A program made the position numbers and the translations under genes. Below, one piece after another: positions 1 to 11,895 of a stretch of 64,000 bases of DNA. How positions within the stretch are numbered: the stretch's first letter is position 1; each line of letters starts with the position of its first letter. The notes beneath the pieces were generated by a model, which did not search any database, was not told the origin of the DNA, and saw nothing but the letters and a program-made list of their open reading frames with translations. Source of the DNA: Udeniomyces pyricola. Taxonomy: Eukaryota; Basidiomycota; Tremellomycetes; Cystofilobasidiales; Mrakiaceae. Location: NCBI GenBank assembly GCA_039545295.1, contig BCIK01000012.1:836336-900335 (forward strand). The letters run 5' to 3'.

Positions 1-1591
1 CACGCGTGGGCCTCTTACTAACAATGTTCATCTCGATCTCCCTCCTCTTTTTCTTCCTTGCTGTTTGTCTTGGATTGCCATGAAATCTAGTTGACCCATG
101 GAGGAAGGCAAACTAGCGAGGACATCAACCCACACCCTGTGTCGTCCGGCGACTTGCAGTGCCCTCCGATGATGGGCATGACGTTTGCCAAGCCCCGTCC
201 CATGACTATCGAGGAGATCAATGTCAGTATATAGAGAAAAGAAGAGTCGTACGGGAAAGTCATCTCGGTTTTGGCTCGGTATGCTTAACCTTTGGTGTTT
301 CTCTTGCATGGCAGGACTTGATCGATTCGTTCGCTTACGCCTCAAAAGTCCTGTACGATGCCGGAGCTGACGGAGCTCAGCTTCATGGTGCTGTAAGTCC
401 TTTCACACCATTGACTCTACTGACATAATGCGACACTGTCACGGTCATCTCAATCTGACATGTCGACCTGATTTGTTCCTTCAATGATTGGTTTACGTTT
501 GGCGTCTTTAGCACGGATACCTCTTGGTGTGTATGCAACTTCCCATGTTTAGCATTACATATATCCACAGCCATCAATCTTCCTCGTTTCTCACGCTTTG
601 TCTTCTTTTGCGCACTTGCTTCATTCGTCACAGTCCCAATTCCTCTCTGCTCGAACCAACAAGCGAACCGACAGATACGGTGGCTCCTTTGAGAACCGTT
701 CTCGAATCGTCTTTGAGATCCTCGACGCGATCAAGGCTCGTGTCCCCGAGTCGTTCCTCCTCTCGATGAAACTCAACTCAGCTGACTTTAGCGAGGGAGG
801 TATGACGTCTGACGAGTCTGCCGAGCTCTGCGTCCGCTTGGAGAAGGCTGGCGTCGAGTTGATTGAGCTGTCGGGAGGAACGTACGAGAGTGGTGCATTC
901 AAGCACATGAAGGAATCTACCATCAAGCGAGAAGCATACTTTGTGTAAGTAACCATCTCGGACTAATCATCTATCAACTCTGATGCTTCTTGTACCTCTT
1001 TTCCTTAATGTACTCTGACCGACTGCCCTTTCGTCCTTGTCTGTAGTGAATTTGCCGACCGAATCCGACCAACGCTCTCGACTTCGGCCCTCTGTGTCAC
1101 CGGTGGTTTCCGATCCAAGAAAGCCATGGAGGAGGCTCTTCAGGGAAAATCCTGCGATTGTAAGTCGACTCCATGGGTTTTTTTTCTGTTGCTTACCTTT
1201 GGGATTGTCTCCTCGTCATTTCTGACGTTGCCTTCTTTACATGCCTGCCTCTCCCTCCTCTTCCCCCACTCCTTCGAAACTTGATCATTCCCTCCTTCTT
1301 GCTCCAGTCGTCGGTCTCGCCCGTCCTTTGACCGCCGAGCCGCGTTTGACCAAGGAACTTATCGACGGCGTCAAGACGGCCGCCAAGCCTAACAAGGTTC
1401 CCGATGCTGTTCAGACGGGTACGTCTATCGTCCAGATCGGCGCCATTGCTGAAGGCAAACCCATCCCGGACCTCGCGGACGAACAGATCGCCAAGGACAC
1501 ACTCGATGCGCTCATGGGCAAGAAGCCGGCGTCGAAGCCCGATCAGAACACGGCCAGCTACGAGAAGGGTGACGAGAAGGACAAGAACTAG
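1..1591 (+). CDS. NADH:flavin oxidoreductase, Old Yellow Enzyme family (5' truncated)
   Basis: FMN-dependent ene-reductase-like protein. The visible part starts in mid-gene, so the N-terminus lies left of the window. Exons carry [13 protein letters not shown] plus RPMTIEEIN (about 140-225), [20 protein letters not shown] (about 315-392), a short exon HGYLL (512-527), then the family signature [20 protein letters not shown] (about 633-708) and ELSGGTYES, and finally [15 protein letters not shown] followed by [14 protein letters not shown] (GxARP motif of the FMN phosphate site). HGYLL joins to SQFLS across an intron, reproducing the family's HGYLLxQFLS motif. The C-terminus is Lys/Asp-rich and stops at 1589-1591. 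Which small-molecule enone or alkene it reduces cannot be told. The family call is strong; exon edges in the first 300 bp are approximate. Confidence 0.88.
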
Positions 1592-2144
1592 AGTAGATTC
1601 GGAGGGGTCTTCCCCCGTTGATCCTTAGTCCGACCTAGTGGCTGGATGTTCCTTGTGTTATGTTTCCTTGTTTTCTTTCTTTCTTTTTCCTTGTCATATC
1701 TCTATAGATCGCCTCATTTCTTTTGTAGCATTTCGTGATTCGACGGTACTCAACATCGATAGATGGAATGGAACCCACCGTTATACATGCACATATCGCA
1801 CTCGAAGAAGGAGCAACTCTGAAGCAAGCATGTATATCAAGGGTTTGATGGGATTTATTAATATTATTCTTTCCTTTGTTCCATCGTAAAACGGTAAAAT
1901 ACCTCGATTTCAGATCCATTCATATGTTCACTGCACCAAGCCTTGATGCCGATTCACAACTGATTACCTTGGTCGAAAACCTCGACAGCGGCCGGCGTTC
2001 GCAATTCACACGCATCCCTCTAATTTGCAACTACACTCACGTTTCTCAGAAGAAGAAGAAGAAAGAAAAAAGACACCATATTCCCCACAAGGGCCATGGG
2101 AGACCTAATCAACACCAAGGGGACTACTGGGTTTTCAAGTAAGA
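1592..2144. other. Convergent 3' intergenic region
   Basis: It lies between the stop of the flavin oxidoreductase (+) and the stop of the unknown mitochondrial-type gene (-). The sequence is T-rich near 1670-1700 and A-rich near 2050-2075, as expected for 3' UTRs. I see no conserved coding segment or RNA gene. Confidence 0.5.
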
Positions 2145-4482
2145 TCATGGATCACCATTGTCCGATATCTTGTTCCGACGTTCCTGCGCCCGTTGCGCCA
2201 GTTTCGCTCGATGGCGCTCATTAGTTTCGCGCCTGATCTGTTCCTTGTCTACTTTCGCTCTCGATCGTTCCAGGTACTCCTCCCAAAACGTTGGGTCGAC
2301 TCCCCGATTCGCCAACTCGGTCACGCACGTTTGGAGTCGGTCGAGGTCTTCTTCCCGGTCGAGCGGTCGAACGTCGACCCAATGCTGGCGGGACGCTTCC
2401 GATAAAGCCGGAAGACGATGTTCGAGTACGGTCTCGGCTTGGGAAGGTGTCGCGATGAGCCGGATCAGGAGGACGAGCGAGGTGAGGTAGGGATCCGAGA
2501 GGACAGGCAGGTTTCGATTGAGGTGGGTTTGAAGGAAGGCGTGGAAAGCGTACGATGACGATGGAGAATAAATAGTTGAGGGAGACGAAGAGGACGTGGG
2601 CTTTGGGTTGGTGGGGGGATCTCGAGGAGAGAGGAGACGGGAGAGAGCATCTTGATCGTCGTCGGCGTCTAGATAGTTGACATCATCTCCCCCGCCGTCC
2701 TCTGTGGACTCTGACTCGGGGGATGGCAACAAGGGAGCAGAGGGATCGTACGAAGGAGGAGGTGGATGCTCGCATATGAGCTCCAGGACCCGGTTGAATT
2801 GGGTTCGCCAGACGACGGGCGCAATCGCAGCCCAGTTCGGTTCAAGAGCGATCGTGTCAAACAGAGCGAGAATCTCGACGTCCGCCGCCGTCTCGTTGGG
2901 GAGGGAGAGCAGGGCATAGACTGTGTCCAACATCTCCCTTCGATAGTATAATGTCGAAAGATACTGGCGTCGTTCGATCTTTGGTGGTAGAAGCCCTCGC
3001 ATGAGGCGATTGGGTGTGTTGACCTGGTAGGGGTCGTGACTGAAGTCGGGCCAGGCAACGATGGCTGGTTTGCTATGGAGGGTCATGCCGCCCTCCCATG
3101 ACCATGCCCGATGTGATTGAGCCAAGAGTCGATTGCACAGGGCACGATAGTGATGAGAGGCTTGACGACCATCGATGGTGTCGTGAAAACTTAACAGGTA
3201 GTACGCCCGAAGGGCCAAGGCAGCCAGGGCGGCATCGCCCGGTCGATGATGGGACAGGATGTGATTGACGAGAAAGTGAATTTCGTCGAGCGACGGTGTT
3301 GGGAAATGGATCTGACCGGCCTCAGGGTTCCGATGAGGAAAAGAAGGAGATTGAGGAGACTCAAGGGAAGCTGTCAGGCAAGCGAGTGTCTCTCGCATGT
3401 AGGCGGTCGATGGATGACCAGGCAATCTGGAGTAAGTTTGAAAGGGAGTGAGCGAGCGAGGAATGGCCATAATGACTTCGGCGGCGAGGTCTGGACGTTG
3501 AAGTTGACATGCTTTATCTGTTGTGTAAGGAGTGGAGATTGACCAAGAGTGTTGAGAAAAGGAGGAAGTTGGAGGAAGGAAAATGGATGGGCAAAAGGGG
3601 GGAAACAAAGGTGTAAGAGCCAGAGAATGTCGATGGCAGCAGGCAATCAGGTCAGTTGCGATCTCCTGAGACGACAATGTGCTTGTGGATTATGTTGCCG
3701 GCGCTAGGCCAGGCAAGGAAAGAACAAAGAGCAATGACAATTAGCCAAGTCAGGTCTACTACGTACGGGCGAAAGCTTGATAGGCATACGAATGTAATCG
3801 TTCCTCCCTGTTAGCCAACTCGCACAGCCCCTGAGCAATCAACTCTACGTCCTTGAGTTGGAGCGTAGAGTCCCACAAGTGTGGGAAACTGCATTTTTCC
3901 AGTCGCCGGCGATCTTGCTCGCTGTCGCCAAAGAGGTCGGGGCGAAAACGCAAGGGCTTGATGAAGTTGTGAACGGACATGGCCGTCTCAGCTTCGACAA
4001 TTGGATCGAGGAACTTTGAACGTGTGGCGTGTATACCACCATCACTCTTCGTCTGGTCGACAACGAAAGGTTGTGAGGGTGATGATGGACGAGTCTTGAG
4101 CTCGGGACTGAAGACGTGACCGAGGACAACGAAGCGAATTTATAAGAGACACGATAGAATCAAGAAGGAGAGTAGAGGTAGGGACGGGAAAGAGGTATGA
4201 GTTGCCGTATCAGTTTGAACATGCTCGCAAATTGAACTAGCAGATTCAAGGGCTTGATGAGCGAACATATGCCATCATGGGAGGAGTGAGAAGCGTATAC
4301 CAGATGATACCGACTTACCGCTTGAACGATCGGATCAACCGGGATGATAGAGGGCAAGCCGAACGAGAGAAGGCTCGCGAGGACGACCCTGGCAGGAGGG
4401 TGGTTAGACGAAACGATGGCCGTATGAGCATCCGAATAGGAGGGACGATGGCCAAGCAGCTGGACGCTGCGGTGAGGGCCAT
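2145..4482 (-). CDS. Unknown protein with putative mitochondrial presequence
   Basis: I do not recognise this family. A three-exon model reads through in frame: exon 1 from 4482 to 4319 encodes an Arg/Ser/Leu-rich, acid-free N-terminus (MALTAASSCLAIVPPIR and SSSRAFSRSACP), typical of a mitochondrial import signal. Exon 2 (4107 to about 3763) encodes RPELKTRPSSPSQPF, IKPLRFRPDLFGD and FPHLWDSTLQLKDVELIAQG. The last exon is a long open frame ending at 2145 with helical segments (DAALAALALRAYYLLSFHD, ILALFDTIALEPNWAAIAPV), an acidic Ser/Pro-rich linker near 2600-2750 and a basic charged helix at the C-terminus (AQRAQERRNKIS). The helical-repeat look and presequence would suit a mitochondrial expression factor, but that is inference only. 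The exon 2/3 junction and a possible extra intron near 3480-3600 are uncertain. Confidence 0.55.
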
Positions 4483-4946
4483 GTATGGAACAAGTGGGGG
4501 TTGGGTTGGGTTGATGGGACCGGAGATTGATGCTGAGGGGGGGTGCAGCCTGCACATAGAGAGAGCTGGAGCTGTAAGCCTTACTAGCTTGGCCTGACTG
4601 ATGCACTCATGTGCATCATCGATCATCGTCATCACAAACCCGTCACTTTCAGAATTAAGCTAGTCGTTTCCTCCCCGACTTCATTACATCATCCCATCAA
4701 TTCACACTTTTCTTTCACTCTAACTCCTCACTCGATATTCCGAACCCGTCTCCCGTTCGTTCAAAGCCATTCACATTCATACAAACACATGCATCGGGCG
4801 AGGACGGTAAGGTTGAAAACGCCGGACCTCCACCGTCAGCGCTCGCCGTAACCTGGAACGGTACTAGCCGAGCCCAACAACAGAACGAACAAGACACGTT
4901 GAAGTCACACAACAGAAGAGAAACACAACACGATCTCGAATTTTGT
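4483..4946. other. Intergenic region, 5' side of the unknown gene / 3' side of the SER3-type gene
   Basis: This is a tandem (minus-minus) gap. It contains the probable 5' UTR of the unknown mitochondrial-type gene and the 3' end of the phosphoglycerate dehydrogenase transcript. I see no further gene. Confidence 0.4.
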
Positions 4947-7269
4947 CTAGTCTGCGAATGTCATCGCAAACACATCGGGAAGGGCGCGCACAGGTAACGC
5001 AAGGCAAGGCGTACAAGAACAAAAGCTTGTCGTTAGATGAGTCTGTTTCTTTGTTTCCTTCCAGAAGGAGAAGAAAAAACGTACAAAGGAGTCGAGTGAG
5101 AATGTTGGCCTTTGTTGAGGCGATCGAGTCGTAGATCTTTTGAGCCTCAACTTTGCCGACATTGGAGATATCCGCCATGAGGTAACTGTGCGAAACAAAC
5201 ACAAGCCGGGTTGGCAAGATAGAGATGACAACAGTCAGTCTCGGAAGTCAAAAACGCACTAAACAATACCAAATAGGATTCGAATGCGCCAGTGGCACAC
5301 AGCGAAAGATGTCGAAAGAAGCCAGAAAAAAAAAAAAAAAAAGTTGCTTACGCAGTGTCACCCCTAGAGTCACTGAACTGCTTCTCAATGTTGTACTCGG
5401 CGAGGGTATCGTTGATGACTCGAAGAACTCCCGGCTCGTTTCGGTGGACGTAGCAAAGTCGGACGTGCCTGTCGTCCTCGGTCGAAATCGCTCGGAGGTC
5501 GACCTCGGGCATGTTGACGGCGCCGACAGTCGATCCATAGTTGAGGTACCGGGCGAGAGCCGTGCTGACCTCCTGACCAATCATCCGCTGAGCCTCTTCA
5601 GTCGAACCACCGATATGGGGCGTGAGGATAGTGTTGGGAGCGTTCTGGATGCGCGAGGCAAACGCCGGGTTAAGGTTGTCGTTGAAGGTCGGGCCGTTGG
5701 CTCCGGGCTCCTTGGGGAAGACGTCGACGGCCGCACCGGCGAGATGACCCGACTCAAGAGCGGAAGCCAGGGCAGCGAGGTCGACGACGGTACCTCGAGC
5801 GTTGTTGATGAGGTACGATCCTTCCTTCATCTGAGCGAGCTCAGCCTCGCCAATCATGTTCTTAGTCTCGGGCAATTCGGGGACGTGGATAGAGACAAAG
5901 TCGGAGCCCGAGAGGAGGTCGGGCAGGGTTTCGACTTGACGAGCTGAACCCAAAGGCATGATAGGAACGACGTCGTAGTAGATGACTTGCATTCCAAAGG
6001 CTGGTAATGAACGTGAAAGGCGTAAGACGAGAAAGAAAATAATCGAGGGAAGAGTGTACGGGGGGTGGGAGATGATAGGATAACGCAAAGATGGTCAGCC
6101 TTCCTGAACAGTCACTGTAGCTACACACTCTCAATTCAAGCAACAAGAAGAAAGTGCCAAAGACGAAACAGAACGAGCTATCTTACCTTCAGCCAAGACA
6201 GAAAGTTGGGTTCCAATGTGACCGTAACCGATGATACCGAGCGTCTTGCCTCGAACCTCCCAGCAGCCCTTGGAGACCTTGTTCCAAACACCTTCACGCA
6301 TCTCGCGGGCTCGGTCGGTGAGTTGTCTCGAGAGGCAGACGACCTCGGCAAGGACGAGCTCGGCGACGGACCGAGAGTTGGAGAAGGGCGAGTTGAAGAC
6401 GGCGATACCAGCCGAGGCAGCGGCGGTGAGGTTGACCTGGTTGGTACCGATACAGAAGCAACCAATGACGAGAAGCTGTCAAGTATGGTGGGCGAGAGTT
6501 CCAAAAAAGATGACAAGATGATATCAGCATCGGCACCACAAGCAGCAGGAGTGACATGAAAACGACGGTGTGCATACGAAAGCGACCTCGTCATCACATT
6601 GGGTCGGCACATACCTTGGTCGCCGCCTTGAGAACCTTTTCGGTCATCTTGGTCTTGGATCGGATACCGATAGCGTGATAAGTTCCGATCTTGGCCAGGA
6701 GCTCCTCTTCGGACCACGCCTTGACAAAGTGATCGACCTGGTAACCCTGCGCCTTGAACGAGTCGACGGCACCGGCAGAGATGTTCTCGAGCAGCAGGAC
6801 TCGGACCTCTTTAGATCCCAGCGGCTGGAGGACTCGAGGCTGGCGTAACGACGCAGTGTTGATGGCGGGGTTTGAGGGCGAGGTCGAGGCAGCCATGAAG
6901 GAGTGGATAGGCGAGGTTGCCAGGTACGAGCCCGAGCGAGCAGGGGGAGAGCCAAGGATCTGGATGCTAAAGAGGTCGGACAGAGGAAGCAAGAGGTTCC
7001 GAACGTGTCAAGGCAAGGGGTAGAGATGCATGATTTGTCATGTCAGTGTGCGTCGATTGAGACAAAAACGTGCTAGGTAGTAGTCGGAACGAAACGTTGG
7101 AAGCCACGGAAGGTGAGGGACAGAGAAGATAAAAAGAAGTGAAAGAGAGGGAAGCTTGGAAGGGGGGAGAATCGCAGCGGGAGCAGGCAATGATGACTCA
7201 CTTTTGGGGAGGAGAGGAGATGCTGACAGAAGACTTCCTGACGCTGGGCATGTTGACTGGGCTGGTCAT
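4947..7269 (-). CDS. SER3: D-3-phosphoglycerate dehydrogenase
   Basis: First enzyme of the phosphorylated serine pathway: oxidises 3-phosphoglycerate to 3-phosphohydroxypyruvate with NAD, in the cytosol. Model exons: 7202-7269, 6615-6966, 6187-6475, 5352-6000, 5085-5185 and 4947-4951. Landmarks in order: KEVRVLLLENISAGAVDSF at the start of the substrate domain; FNSPFSNSRSVAELVL; the Rossmann motif GIIGYGHIGTQ; DFVSIHVPELPETKNMI; AAVDVFPKEP; the catalytic-histidine segment ILTPHIGGSTEEAQ; and a C-terminal ACT-type regulatory region with EPGVLRVINDTLAEYNIEKQ and YLMADIS. The ACT-like end suggests feedback by serine, as known for the family. The final Tyr codon is split, so the last coding exon is just AC plus the stop TAG. 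The start at 7269 gives a short polar leader; a further in-frame Met lies six codons on. Neighbouring genes are unrelated. Confidence 0.93.
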
Positions 7270-8211
7270 GACGGGGAAGTTTTGTGTGTGTGGGGGTGTG
7301 TATGAGTGTGACTGTGTGGGCGTGTGCGAGTATATGCGTGTGCTGGTCGGGGGATGGTCGCGAAGCAAAGGCTTTCTTGGGCCGATGATGGGCTTAGACG
7401 TTTTCACAGCTTTCAAGATGACGCCTTGAATAATTCGGAAACTCGCGAATGACTCACGTATTCATAACGTGTTCTGTCCGACAGCCTGCAAGCTGCAACT
7501 CGAGTCCATATGATTATAATCCATCTACATCCATCATTGCTGCTCATGTTCCCAACCCCTTGCTATCAGTAGTCATCACTTATCACTTTGAGATAGCTCT
7601 GCTTTCATGATACCTATCCCATCACTCACATCGGTTGCCGAGCACCTCGATGAACCGCTGTCGAGCAAACGATCATGATCGAAGCTGAGAGCGCTCAAAG
7701 TCCGACCGTTTCCAGCCGTCGGGCGTTTCGGCCATTGACTTACGCCTTGCCGATTTCGACATTCATTTCCGTCGGACCGTTCTAATTCTGCTATTAGACG
7801 TCCTTACACAAGCCATTACACTCATCAGTCCCGGCTACGTCCAGCCGCTTTGAACCGGACGTCTTTTCGCCCTTGGAGCGACTATGTATGTATAGGCGCA
7901 ACCAGATTCCCTCATCAACTTTTAGCTTGCTCCAGCTGTCAAACGCCATCGCTAGGGCCAGAGCCGTCAAACAAAGCATGGATATCAAGGATACTGTAAA
8001 TAGGTTGGGTGACAAGGGTGTTACAAAAATGTAATCTAACAATACACGACAAGGGGAAAAAATGTAAGCAGAGGAGAAAGAACTGGAGCAGGGCTGGAAA
8101 TGAGACAAGATGTCAACAAGGAGAAGAAGAAATGCGGCCGATATGCAAGGGACGAGAATGTAGAAGAAGGGAAATGGAAAAGCAGAAAACCACCAGCCGA
8201 TCTGACCGTGA
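7270..8211. other. Intergenic region with GT-rich stretch
   Basis: It holds the promoter and 5' leader of the phosphoglycerate dehydrogenase gene and the 3' flank of the next minus-strand gene. A GT-rich, imperfect repeat lies at about 7283-7345. The open frame on the minus strand through 7794-8618 reads other frames of the neighbouring gene and its 3' flank, with no recognisable family, so I do not call it. Confidence 0.4.
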
Positions 8212-9489
8212 TCAGCTCGGAGTTGGGAACCCATCCTCATATGGGCGAGTTCGCTTGATCTCTTTGCGCGATGGAGCTGGTTGCGATGCATGATGGGATG
8301 AGGTGGCTTGCTTAGTGAAAGGGTTGCGAAAATGGATCGCCGTCGGGGAGAACGCGCCGGCCTTCTTCGACGGTGATGGAGGAGAGCCGGGTGAGCGGCA
8401 ATTGGTCGACGATGGTGAGCGGTCGTGCAGGAGAGGACTAGCGAGATTGCCGAGGGAAAGAGGCGGGAGTGCATTGATCTGTTTGAACGCAAAGAAAGGG
8501 AAGAGGGGGAAGGGGAGAAGTACGAGTGAGAAATGGGTACATGAGCAAGGTAATCAAGGAAGCAAGCGAAAGAAAGACACGCACGACATCGGTCTTGGTG
8601 CGTTTCTTGCCCCAACAACGACTCGACTTTGTCTTTGTCGGCTCGTCGACTACATAATCCTCCCTGAACTCCTCGCTGACACTGGTCACACGAGCTGCTT
8701 CTCCAACTGCAAGCCCCGGCCCCGGGGTAGAGGACGTCGATGAGCCGTCGGAGAAAGAGACCCGTTTGGCATGGGGCGGACGATGACCGGAATTTGTCAC
8801 AGAGTGAAGGATGGATATGGGATGGTCAAGGACTGAAGAAGGTGGAGAGGAGGAAGAAGATGGGCAAGTAACAGAGGAATCGTCGGAGCTGCGCGAGGAG
8901 CTGCGCGAGATGATGGCGCGATGACGATGGGGATCGGATGAGATGCACGATGGCGAAGAAGGAAGGCTATATCGGCGTCGGGAAGACAGTGGGGTTGGCG
9001 TCAGAGAAGATGATGTCGGCGGAGAGTGCGAGTGTGAGTGCTGCTCGCTTAGAGGAGAAGAGCGCGAGGCTGAAAGGGGTTTGGTATGGATGGGGCATGA
9101 AGCAGGTGTAGCGAGAGCGAGGATAGACTGGAGAGCATAGCATGTACGAAGCATGAATTGATAAAAGACGTTGAACAGGATTCAAACGTACGTCGTCAGC
9201 ATGCGTTCTACTATCAGTCTCTGACCGACACGCAGTGTAATCACGAGGCATGGAATTGTCAACCCACAAGCAAAGTCCCAGCAAAACCGACGAGAAGAAT
9301 CACGTCCATGGGTGGGAGCATCATTTCCCGGATTCCATAGTCTGGCCCATGAGAGTTGGTGATGAACGCGCCAGGAATCGCGTAGGCGTCCGTGGCTGAT
9401 CGTGGGCTTGAGGGCCGAGAGCTTGGCGAGGAAGATGAGCGAGAAGAAGAGCTCGAGGCCGGCGCGCGGTCGAGGGACAGATGCGACAT
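8212..9489 (-). CDS. Ser-rich single-pass membrane protein with RVSF motif
   Basis: Family unknown. Three phase-0 exons (9268-9489, 8585-9127, 8212-8478) give an uninterrupted frame of about 343 residues. The N-terminus is Ser-rich (about residues 8-30) and is followed by one hydrophobic segment that crosses the first intron (MDVILLVGFAGTLL then SILALATPASC). The rest is a long, low-complexity Ser/Thr/Pro region with basic patches. It includes HAKRVSFSDGSS, whose RVSF matches the [RK]VxF docking motif known for partners of type-1 protein phosphatase; this is a short motif and may be chance. The C-terminal exon has SPKKAGAFSPTAIHFRNPF and ends PYEDGFPTPS. All three introns being phase 0 and the frame staying open support a real gene. 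A role as an anchored regulatory protein is inference. Confidence 0.62.
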
Positions 9490-9820
9490 GACAACGTTGT
9501 CAAGACAAGTAAATGGGCAGATGGCGTGGTGAAACCAAGTCGAGAGGAACACTTTTGAGGTGGTCAAGCGAGTACAGGGATTGCCAGAGGGGGCTCGTAC
9601 GAATAGACAGGGGGGAGGCGAGAAATAAAAGTAGTACGGCTGCCGTTGTTGAAAGATAGGAGCGATTGTGAGAGATTCGTTTGTTTGGTTCGATCGGGAT
9701 TGGCGTTGGGCGCCAGTGTGCAGGCTCGGAGGACGAGGATCGATTGAAGAGCAAGCAGTTAACGTGCGCAAAAGAAGTCCTATGCTGTCAAATGGTGATG
9801 GTAGTCGCTAGATATCCAAG
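9490..9820. other. Short intergenic gap between two minus-strand genes
   Basis: It carries the putative promoter of the Ser-rich membrane protein gene and the 3' end of the Sm-like gene. No coding segment is convincing here. Confidence 0.35.
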
Positions 9821-10734
9821 TCAGATTCTCTGCGTGGGACCTGGGGAGAACCTCGGGTTAGCGTTGGCCGAGTTGCGCGAGCGAAGTCGGTCAAGCTCGG
9901 ACGCCTGTATCCTCCGGCGAGGGCTCACCGAAGCGGCGGCCGAAGCCGCTAGCGAAGCCTGGAAAAACTCGCTAATGAGGTCCACCTTAGCGCGCACGCA
10001 CTTTTCCTCGTCTAATATAACACGTACAAGTCTGCACGACAAGATTAAGGTCGGGGCGCCATAGACTCTGTTGTCGTCATTCAGGTAAGTAGTACATAGC
10101 ACACATAATAAGCTCATCAATCATCCACGCGCACTAGAGCGCAGATCCATGACGCTTCCGAGCAGGATCATGTTCGGGTCAAGAGCGATGCAACAAAATC
10201 GAAATCTCCCGTTTTGTTCCGCTCCCGAGCTCGTTATCGAACTCGATCCGAGGCCCGAACCGAAAAGAACGAAAGATCCACCCTATGAATGCAGAGAAGA
10301 GAAGTCTCGACTGACCAGGATTGACCATATGATGCGACCTTACTAGGCCTGAGGCATGAGGGGCGACAGCGCGACCAAGAGGGCCTTACATTCGATCGTC
10401 TCGCCTAACCACCAAATCTCAATCCTCCACTCTCCCACTTCTAAACTTTCCCGATTGTGTGAGATCGTTGCAGTATGTGATATATTTAAGAGATGGTAAT
10501 GACAATAAAAATAGTGTTTTAAACCTTTGGGCGAAAGAAACGCTAGTCCTTCGAACGAACCTTTTCGGCTCACCTCGTTACGTCGTTCTGGATACCTTAT
10601 GCGCCCTCCGTTTCATCTCGAAATTCTCGATTGCCCGAATCTCCCCTTGAGTGACTTGAAGGCGAAAGCAGGGTAAAGCTTGAGACTGGTAAACCAGCAG
10701 GGGGAGTCGGTGGGACAGGCATCAAGTCGGACAT
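9821..10734 (-). CDS. Sm-like (LSM-fold) protein, Naa38/LSMD1-like
   Basis: Found by splicing rather than as an open frame. Model exons are 10695-10734, 10390-10440, 10135-10221 and 9821-10065, all joining in frame to give about 140 residues. The first exon is MSDLMPVPPTPPA. The next two give an Sm1-like strand set, EIWWLGETIE then NGRFRFCCIALDPNMILLG, which fits the pattern L-G-x-T-[IV] ... G-R ... D-x-N-x-[IL]-L. The last exon gives an Sm2-like segment, YGAPTLILSCRLVRVILDEE, comparable with R-x-L-G-L-x-[LM]-[IV]-P-x-x-x-I-V in Naa38 proteins. Naa38 is the auxiliary subunit of the NatC N-terminal acetyltransferase; other single-copy Sm-like proteins are possible. The C-terminal about 50 residues are an Arg/Ser/Ala-rich tail not usual for the family. 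Exact splice sites for introns 2 and 3 have alternatives. Confidence 0.5.
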
Positions 10735-11895
10735 CGTAGCTTGGTCTATACCACAATCACCGGGTGATGTTAGTAGATGTATGTCACATCTCTATATGAG
10801 TTGACGTATATATTAGCAAACTTGCGAGGATTTACGTGAAGAAAGGGTGGAAGCGGTCGTGTTCAGGGTAGGAGAAGCGCAGTCGAAGCTTGATCGCGAC
10901 AGTCCGCGACAGATTACGCCACCCATCATACATCAATATTCAATCGTCAAGCCGGTACTGAACAATTTCCCAATCGGAGTTACGTCCAGGTTTCGCATGC
11001 ACACATTGGTCAACCTACCATGATCCGGCCATGACAAGTGCCGGTGTGTTGTTGCCTGGAACGATGAGATCAGATGTTAGTCATGGCTACGTACTCAGCA
11101 ACGTAATATCCGGGATACGGTATCAGCTTAGTCGGTAATCACGTCGTCAGTTGACTGAAATATATCAAGTATTCACTGCATGCATGGGGTTTGCTATCAA
11201 CGGCTATCACAGTACTAAGAATGCAAGCCCCTTGGACACCAAAAGGGCCGATGGGAACAATGTTGTAGACGTGGACTCTCCTATGGTTAGCTGCAGACGG
11301 TTGGTACGGCGGAATTGGCATGCATGTACGCAGGGATGGGCGTCGAACGTCGAACAAGCTACATGGCAAGAAATGGCAGCTAGGCACCAAGGTGTAAGAC
11401 TCTCGAAAAAGGCTGAAAAAGCGTCAGACACGCCTCAGTCAAGCATTGGCCCAAGCCTCACCCAGCGTTGGACAAGGCTGAAAGAGACTCGAAAAGCCTT
11501 TGGTGCCTGGCTGCCCTTTCTTGCTATGTAGTCAAACAAGCCAGCCGAGCTTCAGAGACGATTTTGAGTCGTGAGGATGGACATGAGATGGACAACAAGA
11601 CGTCATTTTTCTAAATCTTGCATGATGGCCCGGGTTTTTACAAACGTTAGTGATACATGACTGTCCGAAATAGCACGCCAGTAAGCTTCTCTCAAAGGGA
11701 CTAAGACTAAATCGCAAGAACGCTGCATGAATCGAAGCAAACAACGTCCGAGCTCCCGTGGTCTCGAAAAGATCTAGCAAACACGAAGTTTACTCGACTC
11801 GGAGACCTCCCTTGCCTGCAAGAAACCAATGCACGCAAACGAGGTGAGCCGGGCCGAACGCAAACGGACAGAAGGAGAGAGAAAAAGGCCAGGCC
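10735..11895. other. Long intergenic region without recognised gene
   Basis: About 1.16 kb upstream of the Sm-like gene and downstream of RPL29. The small open frames here are short, on both strands, and show no family motifs. I looked for tRNA A/B-box-like patterns and saw none. Confidence 0.4.

Noticed and set aside
5225..5947. 240-codon plus-strand frame opposite the phosphoglycerate dehydrogenase
   Set aside because: It is the antisense of conserved coding exons; the minus strand shows clear family motifs.
7794..8618. 274-codon open frame on the minus strand
   Set aside because: It overlaps the last exon of the Ser-rich membrane protein in another frame and continues into the 3' flank; composition is typical of CT-rich non-coding sequence.
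10735..11895. Search for tRNA or other RNA gene in the long empty interval
   Set aside because: No paired A-box and B-box or cloverleaf-like arms seen by eye; a covariance-model scan would be decisive.
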